DNA of 64,000 nucleotides from Poa pratensis (GCA_947311845.1 CAMZMU010000111.1:19620321-19684320), one strand, 5' to 3'; shown: positions 1-12,340, counted from the stretch's first letter. A program made the numbers and translations. Notes: a model not told the origin generated them from the sequence alone.

Positions 1-1228
1 AATGCATAGTATTTGAATTGACTGAAAAACTCTAGACTATCCTTCACATCTTAAAAATTTCTTCAAGCCTCAAACAAGTATTTCACTGCTTGGATGCCAA
101 TTCAAAGAACACACAAACCTAACAATAACACTACTCGAATTAGAAGTCGAGATTGATCAATGGTTTTATGTCTTCTGGCATCTAATACGTTGTGGACTAA
201 TGAGGAAACAATGGATACTGTAAATAGTCGGACGTCTTCTTTGTGGGAGCAAAAACTTGAAACTCACACCCCCCGATATAGCAAACCCAGCGTTAATAAG
301 AAAATCAGAAAACCCGATTGTCTATGTTACTTGTGTTAATCATGTGTTCCACATTGTCACGTACTCAAAACTAAATTTGTTTTACATGAAAAAATAGAAG
401 TTATCACAATAATATACCATGATCTACGCACAAAATATCACCCTCTGTCTAGTAAATTAACAATACAGGCAGTATTCCTCGAAGAAGAAAGATAGACTAG
501 CAATTCTCACAAAAAGCACAATATCTGGCCACCAACTTTTTTTTCTCGAGTTTTGGCCATCAACCTAATATACTGTTTGTGTGTTAGAAAACACAAGAGG
601 TAATACAAGAATCACGATTTGGCTTAATCAGCTGAGTAAGTAATTATAGCAACAAAAAAAACGAACTCTAGATCAGCACTTTGCACCTTTGAAGTGTCTC
701 CATGTAGAAAAAAATACATCGTACCTATTTTAATGAAAATGATTTGATGATATTAATTTACTAGTAGAAAACACACAATATCTTAATTGGCTAAAGAACT
801 CTGGATTATCCTACCCTTAAAATTTTCTCCAAGCCCCATGCATGCAGATTCAAATTAAGAACACACAAACCTAACAACAACGGTACCCGGCCGAATTACA
901 GAGTCGAGGTCGGTTGATCTGTTGTTTTCTGCCTCTTGATGCCGCACCGATCTTGATGCAACGGATGGTGGAATTGCCTTTCTGGCTCCCTGAGTAGGCA
1001 CGCACTATTAAGTCTTACTTAACCTCGTGCGCGCACTAATAAGTAACCGTGCACAGCGAGTGCTTGACCTCGCGCGCACTGCAAACGCACACACACAGGA
1101 ACGCCGCGTGCATATGCATACATGCACCGTCCAATCCGTTGTAGGTGGACATGTAGGCAGGCAGCCAGCTACCAGTCTTCATGTATGCAGCCACATGCAT
1201 ACGTATTCATTCGTACCACCAGTTTGAG
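1..1228. other. AT-rich intergenic DNA with a diverged direct repeat
   Basis: I see no gene here. Bases 5-185 and 773-945 look like diverged copies of one another: both run from an (A)ATTG(A/G)CT(G/A)AA block through ACTCT(A/G)GA(C/T)TATCC, a CAAGCC block, AACACACAAACCTAACAA and a GTCGAG block in the same order. The repeat is probably an old transposon or LTR remnant; its family is not recognised. The remainder is low-complexity AT-rich sequence. Confidence 0.5.
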
Positions 1229-1940
1229 CTAGTCTTTGGTCCCCCGTATCTCCCCGCCCCTGTAGCAAGAGAGGAAGGCGATTTTTGGAGCGAGCCGTCG
1301 ATCCACCGTGCGCGCCGGGTGCCGCGGGATTCCTCCCCTCCGCCGGCCGCTCCGGCGGCGGGAGGGTGGGGGATCCCCGGCTCCGGCTTGTATTTACGGG
1401 AGGGTAGGATGGGTGTCTCGCCGGCGGCGCTCTGGAGGAGGTGGTGCTGCGGGCGGGCGGTTTTGGAGCCGGCGCGTTCTTCTCCGACGGTGGAGGTCTT
1501 CGGAGCTCCTCGTCTGCGCGCTGGACTGGCTGGATCTCGAGGCCCGGCGCGGCGCTCGTGATCCTCTGCTCTCCGTCAGATCCGAGGTGGCGGTGGATCT
1601 GGCGGCGGACGGATCGAGATCTGCGTCGTCTTCCGGCGATGGCTTCGACGGCGGCTGCGGCAAAGTGGAGTGGTTGGGACAGGGGGGCGCTGCCCCGGCC
1701 GTTCATCGTCAACAACTCCGGCGCGGCGCGGCGGAGGGACACGGCAGCGTCTTCTATAGGGAAAAGCTCTCCCTGACAGCGGCGAGGTGGCGGCTGGCCG
1801 CCTTCGACTCCGGCGCCGGTGATGGCGTGGTCTTCGATCCTTGGTCCTTTTTCCCCTACGTATTTTGTACTTGTATTCCTACCGTGTACGCTGTATGTGG
1901 TCTGTGTTGAAATATACGTGGTGAAAAATTCAAAAAAAAG
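1229..1940 (+). mobile_element. poly(A)-tailed GC-rich retroposon-like insertion
   Basis: A GC-rich body of about 600 bp with overlapping open frames in both directions passes into an AT-rich tail ending in eight A residues at 1932-1939. The body shares the encoded motif PRWRWI and general composition with the minus-strand retroposon at 9558-10215, which has a proven target duplication. This suggests one non-LTR (LINE 3' end or non-autonomous) family. I found no target duplication here, so the 5' boundary is a guess. The overlapping long ORFs have the look of GC-rich shadow frames and are not called as genes. Confidence 0.4.
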
Positions 1941-3379
1941 ACCGACCGACCGACCCGGTGGCTGGCTGCTGCGACTTGAGGCGCAAAACTGCAGGCATGG
2001 ACCGGTGTCCCAGTCCCCGGTCGAGCTAATGATCAGACCAACCCTACCGAGGCATGGCGTGCACAGTAGTGAGGAGAACCCACGCACGGACTCGAGATGG
2101 ATCCATCAGCCAACGTACGTAGGGCCGGGGTACCTAGTAACATGGGCACAAGGAAAACTTTTTGTTTATACAGTAGCCTGGAGGCGCCTTCGCAGGCAGC
2201 TTCCACGGACAGGCAGCCGGCCGGTGATGCGTACGGTCGAGATCGACGAGTTTTGGATTTGGTCAGTACTCCGTACGTACGTACGTACGCGCGTCGCTGC
2301 CAGTGCTGCACGGATCAGGCTGAGCTAGCTGGAGCCGCGCTGGCCTCCGCCGCCAAAACGCGTCTGCTGCTGATGCCGATCGAGATGGATGGATCTGGCG
2401 CACTGCATCCATCCGATGCGACAGCTTTGGGCAGGTTCCCGGATAGCTATGGGTGTCGACCGACCGCGCGCTGACGTCGCGTCGGATACAGACGACCTCT
2501 GAATATGATCGAGCCGTTGTTGGATCGACGATGCTATCTGATCTGTTTTTAAAAAATTATTATGGGAGATCCATACGATGCTGATCTGCTGTATACTCCG
2601 TACTTGTATAGGCATCGTATACGTGGTAACGTGCACCATCATGTTACAGACACGGGCTCCACAATCTAATCATCATCACGCACGGAGACGTACGTACGGC
2701 TCGATCGTGCAAGCACAATCGGTGGACTGGACATGTGTATTGTATTGTATTGTACGAGGCTACCCAGCGTACATCTCAACACACGTTGCTTCAAAGTTCA
2801 TCCGGTCGCAAATCTCAAATTATGTCCGTCCGTGTAGCACTAGCACGCTTGCGCGATCGATGGAACGAAAAGACGGAAACACCTTTGCCGCTCAGAACAA
2901 AAAAGCGTGTATTTCCAGTTCCAGGTGTCTTACGGGAACGAAAAGATTGGTTGGACACGCATGCGCGTGCTGACAGCCGACCACAGTCAGGTAATTATCA
3001 GTTCAGTAGTTTCAGATCGTCGGTAGATCTCGTGTTTTATCTTTTCCAGCAAAGTTTGAATTTCTTGTACTTGCAACAAGAAAAACGAGAATCTATCTGG
3101 TGATATATCGAGCCCATTACTACTATGAGGAATTGACGACAGTGGAGTAGAATTTTTTTTGAGGAAAAAATGCAAAGTCCAGATGGAAAAGTAGAGGGGC
3201 TGGCGGGCTGCTGCCTGCTCTGCTTCCACCACACGTGGCCGATAGATCTTGACTTCGGGTGCCCTCCTCCTCGGTCCGATCGAATGGCGCGCTGTTGGAC
3301 TCGGTCGGTCGCCGTACAGGCTGCTAGCTGCACGCACGCACGGTAGACGCAGAATCTCGTGTCGCGAATATTGGCTATG
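1941..3379. other. intergenic, no gene recognised
   Basis: No convincing coding frame. It contains a short (GTAC)n run near 2273-2288 and several CGATC/GATCG-rich patches. Short ORFs overlap on both strands without motifs. Confidence 0.5.
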
Positions 3380-3565
3380 TTTTTTTTTTCGAAACACAGT
3401 ACAACGCAGACGTTCACATACACGTGCACACACTCACCCCTATGAACGCACACACGCACACCCTATCTCTATGAGCACCTTCGAAAGACTGAGCCGGCGG
3501 TCAGCTCTTGAGATTGACGAAGTCACCACAGACGACTCGTTGTCGACGTGAACGTCGCCTTCCAT
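3380..3565 (-). mobile_element. minus-strand retroposon fragment with poly(T) head
   Basis: A run of ten T (3380-3389) followed by CGAAACACAGTACAACGCAG and a block rich in CACACGCACACC, TATGAGCACCTTCGAAAGA and CTGAGCCGGCGG. From memory this block is a common dispersed Triticeae repeat. The poly(T) head means a poly(A) tail on the minus strand, as in SINE or truncated LINE insertions. Neither a clear 5' end nor a target duplication was found. Confidence 0.45.
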
Positions 3566-4385
3566 AGCTAGTCTCCGTATGCATGCCAGTGTCACGTGAT
3601 TGGTCCAAGGAGGAGACTGGAAAATAATACTATGGTTCCTCCCATGAGTCGATGACTATGGTTGGATCTGGAAAAATGAGACATCCAATCCGATAACATA
3701 CATATCGTCCTGATCGGTTGTGTGATTGGTTAGTAGTTGTCATTCTGTATGTATGCCGGAAAGTGTAATAGAGGTTGAGCTCCATGTAACTCTCTATTAA
3801 AAAAAATCGAAAATCATACTTCAGAGTTTTAAAAATCTGAAAAAAAATCTTGAATGTAAATAATGATACATTCTACGAACGTGCAAAATCTCAAGTCAAA
3901 ACAATTCATGTTTTGTGGTACGCAAAATTAACAAAATCTGACGGATTTTGGACAGCTGAAATTTTGCGCCATTCACTACTTTCAAATGCCACATTTTGTC
4001 GTTTTTGCGCAGCCCAAAGTACAACACATTTTTAGTTGAAATTTTACATGTTGGTAGAGTCTAACATAGTCTACATCCAAAGAAAAATTTCAGTTTTTTT
4101 TGTAAACTTCAAAAATACGATCTTTGATTTTTTTTAAGATAAAAGGCTACGTGGAGCTCGGGCTCCATTTGTCCTGTGTATGTGGGTTTACCTGGGCTGG
4201 GTTCTGTACGTTGGTCAAGGACGGCGCCGGCCGGTACTTATTACGTGCAGGAAGCCAGGAACTTGTTGGTCAAAGTGTACAGGGCTGGGTCATTCTCATT
4301 CCTTCGGTAAACGGAGAAAATGCATCCGTTCCATTGTCCAAAGATGGTTATAGAAACAGTGCGGAGCTTCCACTAGTATATATAT
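3566..4385. other. intergenic, AT-rich repeat remnant
   Basis: No gene. 3790-4150 is an AT-rich stretch with many short A and T runs that looks like the interior of a decayed MITE or Mutator-type element. It ends in GTGGAGCTCGGGCTCCA, a 7-bp palindromic arm (GGAGCTCGGGCTCC) near 4151-4167. No boundaries could be set. Confidence 0.4.
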
Positions 4386-4684
4386 TTTTTTAAACAAGCC
4401 AAAAGATTTGCTATTTTCATAAAATATAAGAAGAAGTTTTTAGAAGTTTTACAAGCCAAAGAGTGGCCAACAAGGCCACGCAAAATACAAGCCTACTCTC
4501 GCGTCATCAAAATACTAAGCGCCTTAGCACCGGCTAAGCACCACATCCTCGCCTCCTCTTTAATCTTCCTCACAAGCATGGCGGCGGTCATTGCTTTGTT
4601 GTTAATGGAGTACCTGGAAAGCGGAGACGCCCGTTTTGGCTCACAGCAGCAAATCCTCCTACTGAGGAAAATATACTTTAACAC
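4386..4684 (-). mobile_element. LINE 3' end fragment (C-terminus of ORF2)
   Basis: On the minus strand the frame 4684-4493 ends in residues reading AMLVRKIKEEARMWCLAGAK followed closely by a stop. This is the usual C-terminal signature of Triticeae L1-type LINE ORF2 proteins (basic/acidic helix, then W/AGAKAL and stop). The stop is followed by about 100 bp of 3' UTR and an A-run on the minus strand (plus-strand T-run about 4386-4392). The 5' part is missing, which is normal for abortive reverse transcription. It is dead. Confidence 0.6.
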
Positions 4685-6279
4685 ATTCTATCAAAAACTG
4701 TTTTTAAGAACCATTTGTTCATCACCCATTCATTATTTGTTCGCACGGTAAGTTCCTTAAAAAACACATATTTTGTGACACGTGTAAAAAATACAAAGCC
4801 TCGTGAATTGTCATTTTGGAGCACTAAAAGCTTTCTTTTCTATACATGCTATGAAAAATGTCTTTTTAGTGAAACTTTGTGTGCACACGAATAATTTGGA
4901 GATAAACAATTGAAAATGTTTTTTCTTTACATTTTAGGATGTATTGCCTCCAACCATGAAACTTATTTTGGAATGAGGGAATAATTTACAGTGAGAGCAT
5001 CCGCTTCAACATGATGCAAAAGGATTTCGCTGAAAGCCTAAAACGCTAGCTATAGGTTTGTAGTCATGTTTGGTTAGACTAGTACAGTATGACTTTTGGT
5101 TTTTGATTTATAAGCCACAAAGCACCTAAATGGCTATGCTTTTGGCTTACAGTGAGAGCTTCCGCATTCGTGCAGCTTGCACAAAGCCCACCTGCCGACG
5201 AGCAGCGGTCGACATATCACATCTCAGTGCACCTTTTTGAAGGTTAGTTAGAAAACTTCTCTTCACAAGAAAATACAGTAAAAGTAAACAAACTCTGAAC
5301 ATGCTTATGTTCTCACGCAACAACCTGATCACGACTTCCGTAGTTTAAAAATACAGGTAAATGCACGCACATCCCATCCACCAGCAGGTCACAAAAATAC
5401 TCCATATCTACCAGCTAGACAGCAAAGCTTCAGATGAGAGGGGACATACGGTCTCCGCTCTTCACTTCTTCAGTATCTTCAGTAAAACGGCCGGTGGACA
5501 ACCTGAAATCCAGGGCGGTCAAAAGGACCAAAGCAGCCTAGCCTCCATTACTCAAACAGACTAATTGATAAACATCACCCGAATCAGAAATGAATCCTGC
5601 TGCGTGCTGTCGACCTCGACTGCTCTCGATCCATCAGCATCTGCTACCGCCACATCCCTTTCAGATCTTATCTTCGATACACATACATCGATTCTACAGT
5701 TGTCCGGAGAAGACGAAGTCGCCGAGAGAGGTCAGCAAAATTGGTTCGAAATAAATAAGCGCGCGCAAGGGAACAAACAGGCTTAGCTGCCGTTGTTGCG
5801 TGGCGCTTGTCGAGGCCCCCCCACCTCGACGCGGTTTCACAGCCTAGCTCGCACAAGAGAATCCCTGATCCTCCCGCATGAATGCAAGCATGATGGATGA
5901 TGCGGTCGCTTTAAGAGCCGATCGTCAATGGGGGAAATGGACAGCGGGAATGGTTTAATCTCGCGGCCTCAAGGCGAGTAGCTGGAATGCACTAGGAGCA
6001 GGGGACACTGGGATGGGCGGGATGAAGGGGAGAAGCTTCCTCTTTCACCTACCCAAGGGGGACTGTAACATGATGGCGGAATAAGAGACTATTATTCGTG
6101 TGATGGGGTTTTGTTTTGTTTGCTTTTGTTGATCTTGTTTTCTCTATCTGTTCATGTGCGGAGGGGACATGCTAACCTGGCTAATCCTTCCTGCTGGGAA
6201 GTGCCCCAAGGCTTAAGGGTACGTATCAGTTACCACATAGATCCACAAGCTGGAGGCAACTTACATTTCTTTATACTGA
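4685..6279. other. intergenic, one MITE-like AT-rich remnant
   Basis: No gene. 4690-4990 contains GTCATTTTGGAGCAC and an AAAATGTCTTTTT/GTGAAA block also present at 60070-60370, so both are diverged copies of one dispersed AT-rich repeat. 5000-6279 shows only short unsupported ORFs. Confidence 0.4.
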
Positions 6280-7775
6280 GGCAACATTTTTAGCTCATCT
6301 CATTAATAAAGAAGGGTTCAATAAAGTTCAGTAATAAAGCCACAATTACAAGCACCAACTCTCGCGACATCAAATAGCTCAAAATTTTATTGGCGGAAAT
6401 CTCCATGATGTCGCCTTCGCCTCTCGTCTAATCTTACTAAAGGCGGCCGACAAGAAGGAACAAACTTTTCTAAGCCTACCGCCAAGCTAGCAAAGCTAAT
6501 AAAGACATCAATTTGGCCACCCCGGCGTTGAAACCTATCCGTCATCAAAACTCTATTTCAGAGGATCAACCAAGCGAACATTTTGCACTTTGGCGGTGCT
6601 CATTTGTACCAAATGGTTGGTTTCATGATGGTCGTATGCATTCTTTTGAATTGAGCGAGATAGAACGATTTGGACGTGTCTTCCGCGCCGATGTTCCAGG
6701 AAACGTCGTCTTTGAACCATTAACGAGATGGACAATGCGCACCAAGCTCCGAAAGGAGAAGAGTTCGGTGAGGTGATGAAGCGAGAGCGTACCCGTCGTG
6801 TCAATCTTGTTACTGACTCGCCATTCAAGAGTACCTTGTGCACATTAGAGTTATTTTTTATTGGCCTCGAGAAAATGGAGAGTGCAACATCCTTCGGCTT
6901 CCTTCCACCAAGCCGAGGCGCGTGAAAAAAAATCGTCTTTATGTCATCAATAGTGATCGTGGTGGCATTGCAGAGAAGGTCAAGGTCTTCATCATAGCAA
7001 GGGTTCCCCATCCCGACTCATGCGCACTACGAGTCCTTCCACTCGAGCCAAAGCCACCTTAAGCGCAAGGCACGCGAGAAATTGTCTAGGCCGGGAACCC
7101 CGAGGCCACCGAGAGCATTCGGTCGACAAACTAGCTCCCATCTTACTTTACATTTCCCTCTAGAAATGTATTCCTCGCCATCCGAAAGGAATGCTCTCCT
7201 AATTTTGTCGATGGCCAGGAGCACCTCTTGGGGCAAAGGAAGGGTCGCCAATTGATAAATACCAATGGCAGTGAGCACGGCCTTGGCGAGGACGCGCCAG
7301 CCAGCCATGGTGACGTTTTCCCAATACTCCTGCAAGCTTACTAGGTAGCTTGTCTAGGATATGCTAGAAATCAATTGACCACAGCTGGTGCAAAGACAGA
7401 GGAAGCCCAAGGTATCACCGAGAAATGAGGCCCACTTGGATGGGAAGTTGCGGAGGACACCCTCAAGATTAATGCTAGAGCTTCAAATGGGGACGCCCAA
7501 AATTTATGTATGTTGGTAAGAGAGCCAGTGACCTCGCTAAAGTCCTCCCGAACAGCCGCAAATTGTACATGCTCCCCAACAAGCTTCACAAATATGGTTG
7601 CGTCGTCAGCATAAAGGCAGGTGCGAATTCAAGGGTCGGTGCCTCTGAGATGATGGAGATGACTTTGGTGTGTTGCAAGCTCGAGGGTTTGGTGCAACAG
7701 GTCAATGGCAAGAATAAAGAGAAGCGGGGGGGGGGGGGGGGGGGGGGGGCTGCCTAAGACCCCGCCGATGAGAAA
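6280..7775 (-). pseudogene. 5'-truncated, degenerate LINE reverse transcriptase (ORF2)
   Basis: Read on the minus strand, this is the second half of an L1-type ORF2. Near 7615-7590 it encodes LYADDATIFV, the catalytic YADD box of non-LTR reverse transcriptases. 7335-7027 encodes the C-terminal thumb region ([51 protein letters not shown]). 7011-6553 continues with NPCYDEDLDLLCNATTITI and GGRKPKDVA but in shifting frames. The 3' end near 6290 has TTATTAATGAG followed by AAAAA on the minus strand. Just upstream of YADD, where the QGDPLSP box should lie, there is a run of 24 G (7726-7749). Several frameshifts and stops make it non-functional. Confidence 0.8.
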
Positions 7776-8667
7776 TGGGCTTAATTAGGGTTTAGGATTC
7801 TGGATGAAGCCGTGACAAAGGAGAGGGGAGAGTCATCACGCCCTCTCATTTGAAGGGGCGTGTTTTAATCCCCACCAATGATTTAAATAAGTGGTGTGTA
7901 CTAAAGTTGATCCCTAAATAAAATATTTCGAGAAGACTGTTTTAACTTTACAACTGTAAAATATTTCGAGACCTTTTTTAGTCATAAAATTACCACTCAT
8001 TGAAGACTTTAATTGTTTGTCTGTCCCCCTTCACTACCTTGATATGCCCCAGATTTGGTTTGAGATTTGACCAAATTGGCACAAATCAAATATTTTGTAG
8101 ACCTCGGTGTACCCCAAGATTCAGTAAAAGGGGTCCTCTTATGAGTAAAAAATATGTTAGATTGTGTGTGTATCTTGTAACAGCACAAGAACCACTATGT
8201 CGCACTTCACCGTGGGAAAGTTGATGGTGCTTAACAGCAGATGGATAGGTGCAGGCATATAATCTGTAATCTCAAGAAAGATAGTGAAAGCAAGATTGCA
8301 TCCATAACTCTAACTGAATCGCAGATATACAGAACTAAATAACTAGCACATGCACCGTACTGCCCGACTACAAAGTAAGCTTTACTTAGATGCATGCTAT
8401 AGATTATTGAGAACACGATAGTTTACGGGTGAATATGGCATACAACCAGTACAGGTGCAAGAGAATCTGAGGACCAACATAGCTGTTATTATTTGGGCAC
8501 TGAGATCCCAACTTTGTGATATATACAAACCTGTCAAGCTGGAATGAGGATGCTTAATGATACGCTGATCCGAATAGAATCAAATGTTAGTTATTACTGT
8601 AAATCAATATTGGCATAGTAAAGGATCGTTAGTTTTAGTCGAAGATTCTTGACCGACGAAGAAAAGT
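7776..8667. other. intergenic, nothing recognised
   Basis: AT-rich sequence without a supported gene or repeat boundary. Confidence 0.4.
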
Positions 8668-8895
8668 TCCAAGTTAACTTCTTTTTTTCGAGATACCGGC
8701 AGGAGCTCTGCCTTTCAATTAGAAGAAATTGGTAAACCAGAATTTGTTTACAAAAGAAGGTGACATGTGGATTACTCTCGAATGTAAAACCTACTAGACC
8801 GATTCATGCGAATGTCATCCAGCGCCAGGTGCGCCACTTCAGTGTATGGCTTGCACTTGCTCTCGAAGATCCTGCGGTTCCTCCAAGTTAACTTC
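8668..8895 (-). mobile_element. 200-bp 5'-truncated LINE/retroposon with 14-bp target duplication
   Basis: TCCAAGTTAACTTC occurs at 8668-8681 and again at 8882-8895. The 200 bp between begins with seven T and the sequence CGAGATACCGGCAGGAGCTC; on the minus strand this is GAGCTCCTGCCGGTATCTCG plus poly(A), a 3' end I associate with Triticeae LINEs. The exact duplication of target DNA, the A-tail and the short length identify target-primed reverse transcription with early 5' truncation. It is non-coding. Confidence 0.85.
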
Positions 8896-9476
8896 ACCTT
8901 GTAAATATTGTGAGTTTTGATAGCATCAAATCGGTATTGTTTTTCAACAATAAGTTGGTTGTCAAGAATTGACGGTACTTCTTCATAAGAAAAAGAGGCG
9001 CTACAATTTCATCATATGGACGCCATAGCCGGCAACCCCTGCAACCATAGATGGTAGATTAGGTGCATAACATTGGCCTTCGGGTAGCTTTCATCATTGA
9101 TCACTTTCTCTTGCATGCGACAGTGCTGACAAGTGCAATTTTCTTCCGATGCGGAAAATAAATCCACCACGTTCCAAAATCAGTTCGATCCCTTTTCTGA
9201 GTCAACATCAGTCATTTTCACAAACATAACAGTGTCTCAGAATTGGTAGACACTGGATGACAGACTGTTATGCATGACGCGTGGCATCAATGTCAAGGTG
9301 CTCAGCTAGCATATATTGCCACACAAAGCATGCATAGAGAATTTAAATATTTATATATATTTTTTCGATAAAGGGATTTTATTATATATATATATATATA
9401 TATTGAAATATAGCATCACTAGATAAGGTAAAGGGGACATGTCAAGATAATATAGCATCACATTACAGTTATCTAG
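8896..9476. other. intergenic with TA microsatellite
   Basis: No gene. A (TA)n run of about 20 bp lies near 9384-9402. Confidence 0.45.
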
Positions 9477-9540
9477 TACTCCCTCCGTCCCAAAATAAGT
9501 ATCTCAAGTTTGACCAAAAGTGGATGTATCTAGACATCTG
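9477..9540 (+). mobile_element. left end of a Stowaway-type MITE
   Basis: TA at 9477-9478 is followed by CTCCCTCCGTCCCAAAATAA, the terminal inverted repeat of a common grass Stowaway/Mariner MITE. The matching right end (ACGGAGGGAG-TA) is not present downstream, so only the left 60 bp or so is preserved. The retroposon at 9558-10215 inserted into or next to it. Confidence 0.65.
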
Positions 9541-10232
9541 TTTAGCAAAACGCGTTTTTTTTTTGCGAAAGGATCAGACAACATTACACCTCCGTTCATA
9601 CAGAAAGACCCAGAAAGAAAAAGAAATTACAAAGAAGTCCTTCTTCTCCTAGGTCCCGACACAGGCGACGCACAGGAGCCGTCGGTGACGCGCCGCTGCC
9701 GCTGCTCCGCTTCACGCCTTGGATAGGAGCCAGCCCCATGGCAGTCGGGAAGTCGCCAATCGCTGGGCCCGAAGACCCTACTCGCCGGAGCGCCATCTTC
9801 ATCGCGGGAAGGTACAACGCCATCTTCACCTTGACCTTCAAACCCCGAATCCACCGCCAGCGTGGATCCGGCCGGGGCACGACGAGGCGAACAGATCTGT
9901 AGACCTGCGGCCTCGAGGAAGTCAGCAGCGGCGCGACGAAGCTCCGGGGAGCGCCACCGCGAGAGGGAACGCATGCCGACACCAAAACCTCCACCGACGC
10001 CACCTTCTCCTCCATGGCGCCGCCGGCCAAGGGCCTACCTAACCCTACGCTATGTACAGGCCGGGATCTACGGCTTCCCCAACCTCCCACCGCCGAGGCG
10101 GCCGACGGAGGCAGAGGAACCCTCAGATCGCCGGCGAGCGAGGTGGGCAGACGGGCTGGGTTCACAAATCGCCTCTCCTGCTACAGTGACGAGGGAGGGA
10201 CGCGTTCAAGTCGCTTTTAGCAAAACGCGTTT
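9541..10232 (-). mobile_element. 658-bp retroposon with 17-bp target duplication
   Basis: TTTAGCAAAACGCGTTT occurs at 9541-9557 and at 10216-10232, enclosing a minus-strand insert (9558-10215) whose plus-strand left end is a T-run. On the minus strand it is a GC-rich body followed by an AT-rich tail and poly(A). A 189-codon open frame (10165-9596) has no recognisable domain. Its composition and the encoded PRWRWI motif resemble the insert at 1229-1940. The long perfect duplication and poly(A) show L1-type retroposition. Whether it is a LINE 3' end or a separate non-autonomous family cannot be decided here. Confidence 0.8.
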
Positions 10233-12340
10233 GTGCAAAATATTCTCTTCTCGGCTGCAAACACAAGAGGCCATCCGAGGCACTATACCGAGATTAATAT
10301 GTTGCAGACTTGAATGCAACATACTGACTGTTGACGACCTGGTATGCTTAGGTAATCCTCCAAATCTCTGTAGCAGATCTCTATCACTCTCACGAACCAT
10401 GATGAAATATTAATTAGATCGCCCTCTCTTCCCGTTCCCATTAAGTGATGTGAGGATATTAGAGATACACGCAATTGCCAAAATGTGCATTTTCTCAGCC
10501 GTACTTCGTACTAGGACCGTAAGGGTCCGATAACACTCATGAAGTGTCGCGATGCTAGAGGCTTGCTTGAAGGACCGTAACGGTCGGATAACACTCAGTA
10601 ATCCGAATATACTGAGCTGTAATGCGTTTTCAACGTCGACATCATTGAAACGATGAAGGGAAGCATAAACTACCAGCACTCTGGTGTTGTCGATACCTAG
10701 AGTTAATTAGCTTATTTTAGTGCAAATTTACCAAATGCCATCTCAGTTGTTGGTGTGAACTACGTGATGTCGAGCATGAATCCATTTTGCCACTTCTCCT
10801 TGTCAGCTTCAAAATGTAGTAATGCATTTCAGATTATTAAATTAAAATCCGGCGTTATGGTTGGTGATGATCCGTCATCTCTCGTAAAATAAATGAGTAC
10901 TAAATTGAAATAAGATGTGATGATTGGTGATGATCCATTTTCTCTCGTAAAATAAACAATTTAAAATAGTAAATTGAGATTCTTCTATTTGGGTTGGTGG
11001 TCAATACATTGGTAGTTCGGCGTCCCACCCTGCACATCCTTCTCATGCTCTTGCGATATCAGTCATGTGGTTCAAGCTCAAATAAAATTCGGGCGCCATC
11101 GTACTTATTCTAAACAGGGTTGCGATATCCTATGGCCGCAAGACACCATCCTGATCATGAGCCTACGCTGCCATACACTGCAGACGGAACAGAGGAGCCC
11201 ATCAAATCGTCCACATGGACCATATGTGCAGCGTCCTCCTTAGCCCTACTGACGATGTTGGACCCGCTGGAGGTTAACGTCGACGCGGCAGACACGTGTG
11301 ACCTGGTTTACGAGCATGGTCATTCTAAACATGTTTTGGATACAACACAAATTAAAACAAATAAATTTACACTAAAATTATATATTTGTGTATCACTTAC
11401 TTTTATCATACTATAATCTTATCGACTACATTTTTTATCTATCTTTTTTATAGTTAATCATATTTGAATCATCATAGTTTATCGTATTTGAACATGTAAC
11501 ATATCCGTGACAAAATTGAGTTGCGATAGATTTAAACCACTGATGTAAATGAGTGGTTCTCCTTAAATTATTATTTAGATAATCACAAAACTTATATAGT
11601 GTATGGGTATATATTTATCTATGTGTGTCTATATGCTTGTGTATTCGTGTCTAATATAATACTCTTAATATTATGGTAGAGATCTCTAAAGTTTAAAGCT
11701 TAAGAGATCTAATAAATATCTTAATAATTTTCTTGGGTATGAGAAGGTAGTCATATTTGTATAAAATCATCTCCACCGGCATATTTCCAGTAGAGCTATT
11801 GAGGCGTGGGATACACAAAACCCGTCCAGCCGTGACCGCAATAGCTACAAATTGCCGGTGCGACCCAATATATACATAGCATGACACTCTCAGGCCAACT
11901 CCAGTCCATTGTGACATGAGTGGGAGTGCCGGACAGAAGCACCAAACGACTCCACCTCAAATACTGACAAGTGGGCTGGCCCTATCAGCGACACATAGGT
12001 CCGATCAAACAAATATAAGGCGAGCCGACGCCTCTGGTTATCATAATTAAATAAAGCGGCATTTCCTTAACTTGAAAATCGGCACTTCTCCAAATCCAGA
12101 AGACAGACATGCATGATCCTAGAATTCATGGACCAAATTAGCAAATCACTTGTTCTCATTCAAGCAAAGCAAAGATTTTGTTGTTGAAAGCAGTACGGGC
12201 GGGCGCATAGGCTTCTTTGCTTCGCCTACCCGAAGTTTCCCTGACGCTAATGCATGCACTACCTCCCCGGCCACCCCTCTCGAATACTTCACCACTAGTC
12301 CATTGTCGCCACCAATGCATCCATCGAGTAGATCGGGCAA
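10233..12340. other. intergenic with two short local duplications
   Basis: No gene is supported. AGGACCGTAA(G/C)GGTC(C/G)GATAACACTCA occurs near 10513 and again near 10570. A GGTGATGATCC block followed by TCTCTCGTAAAATAAA occurs near 10862 and again near 10924, so both are local tandem duplications. The rest is AT-rich with no motif. Confidence 0.45.

Noticed and set aside
1179..2087. 302-codon minus-strand ORF overlapping several plus-strand ORFs
   Set aside because: GC-rich retroposon body; Pro/Arg/Ser-rich shadow frames in both directions with no domain.
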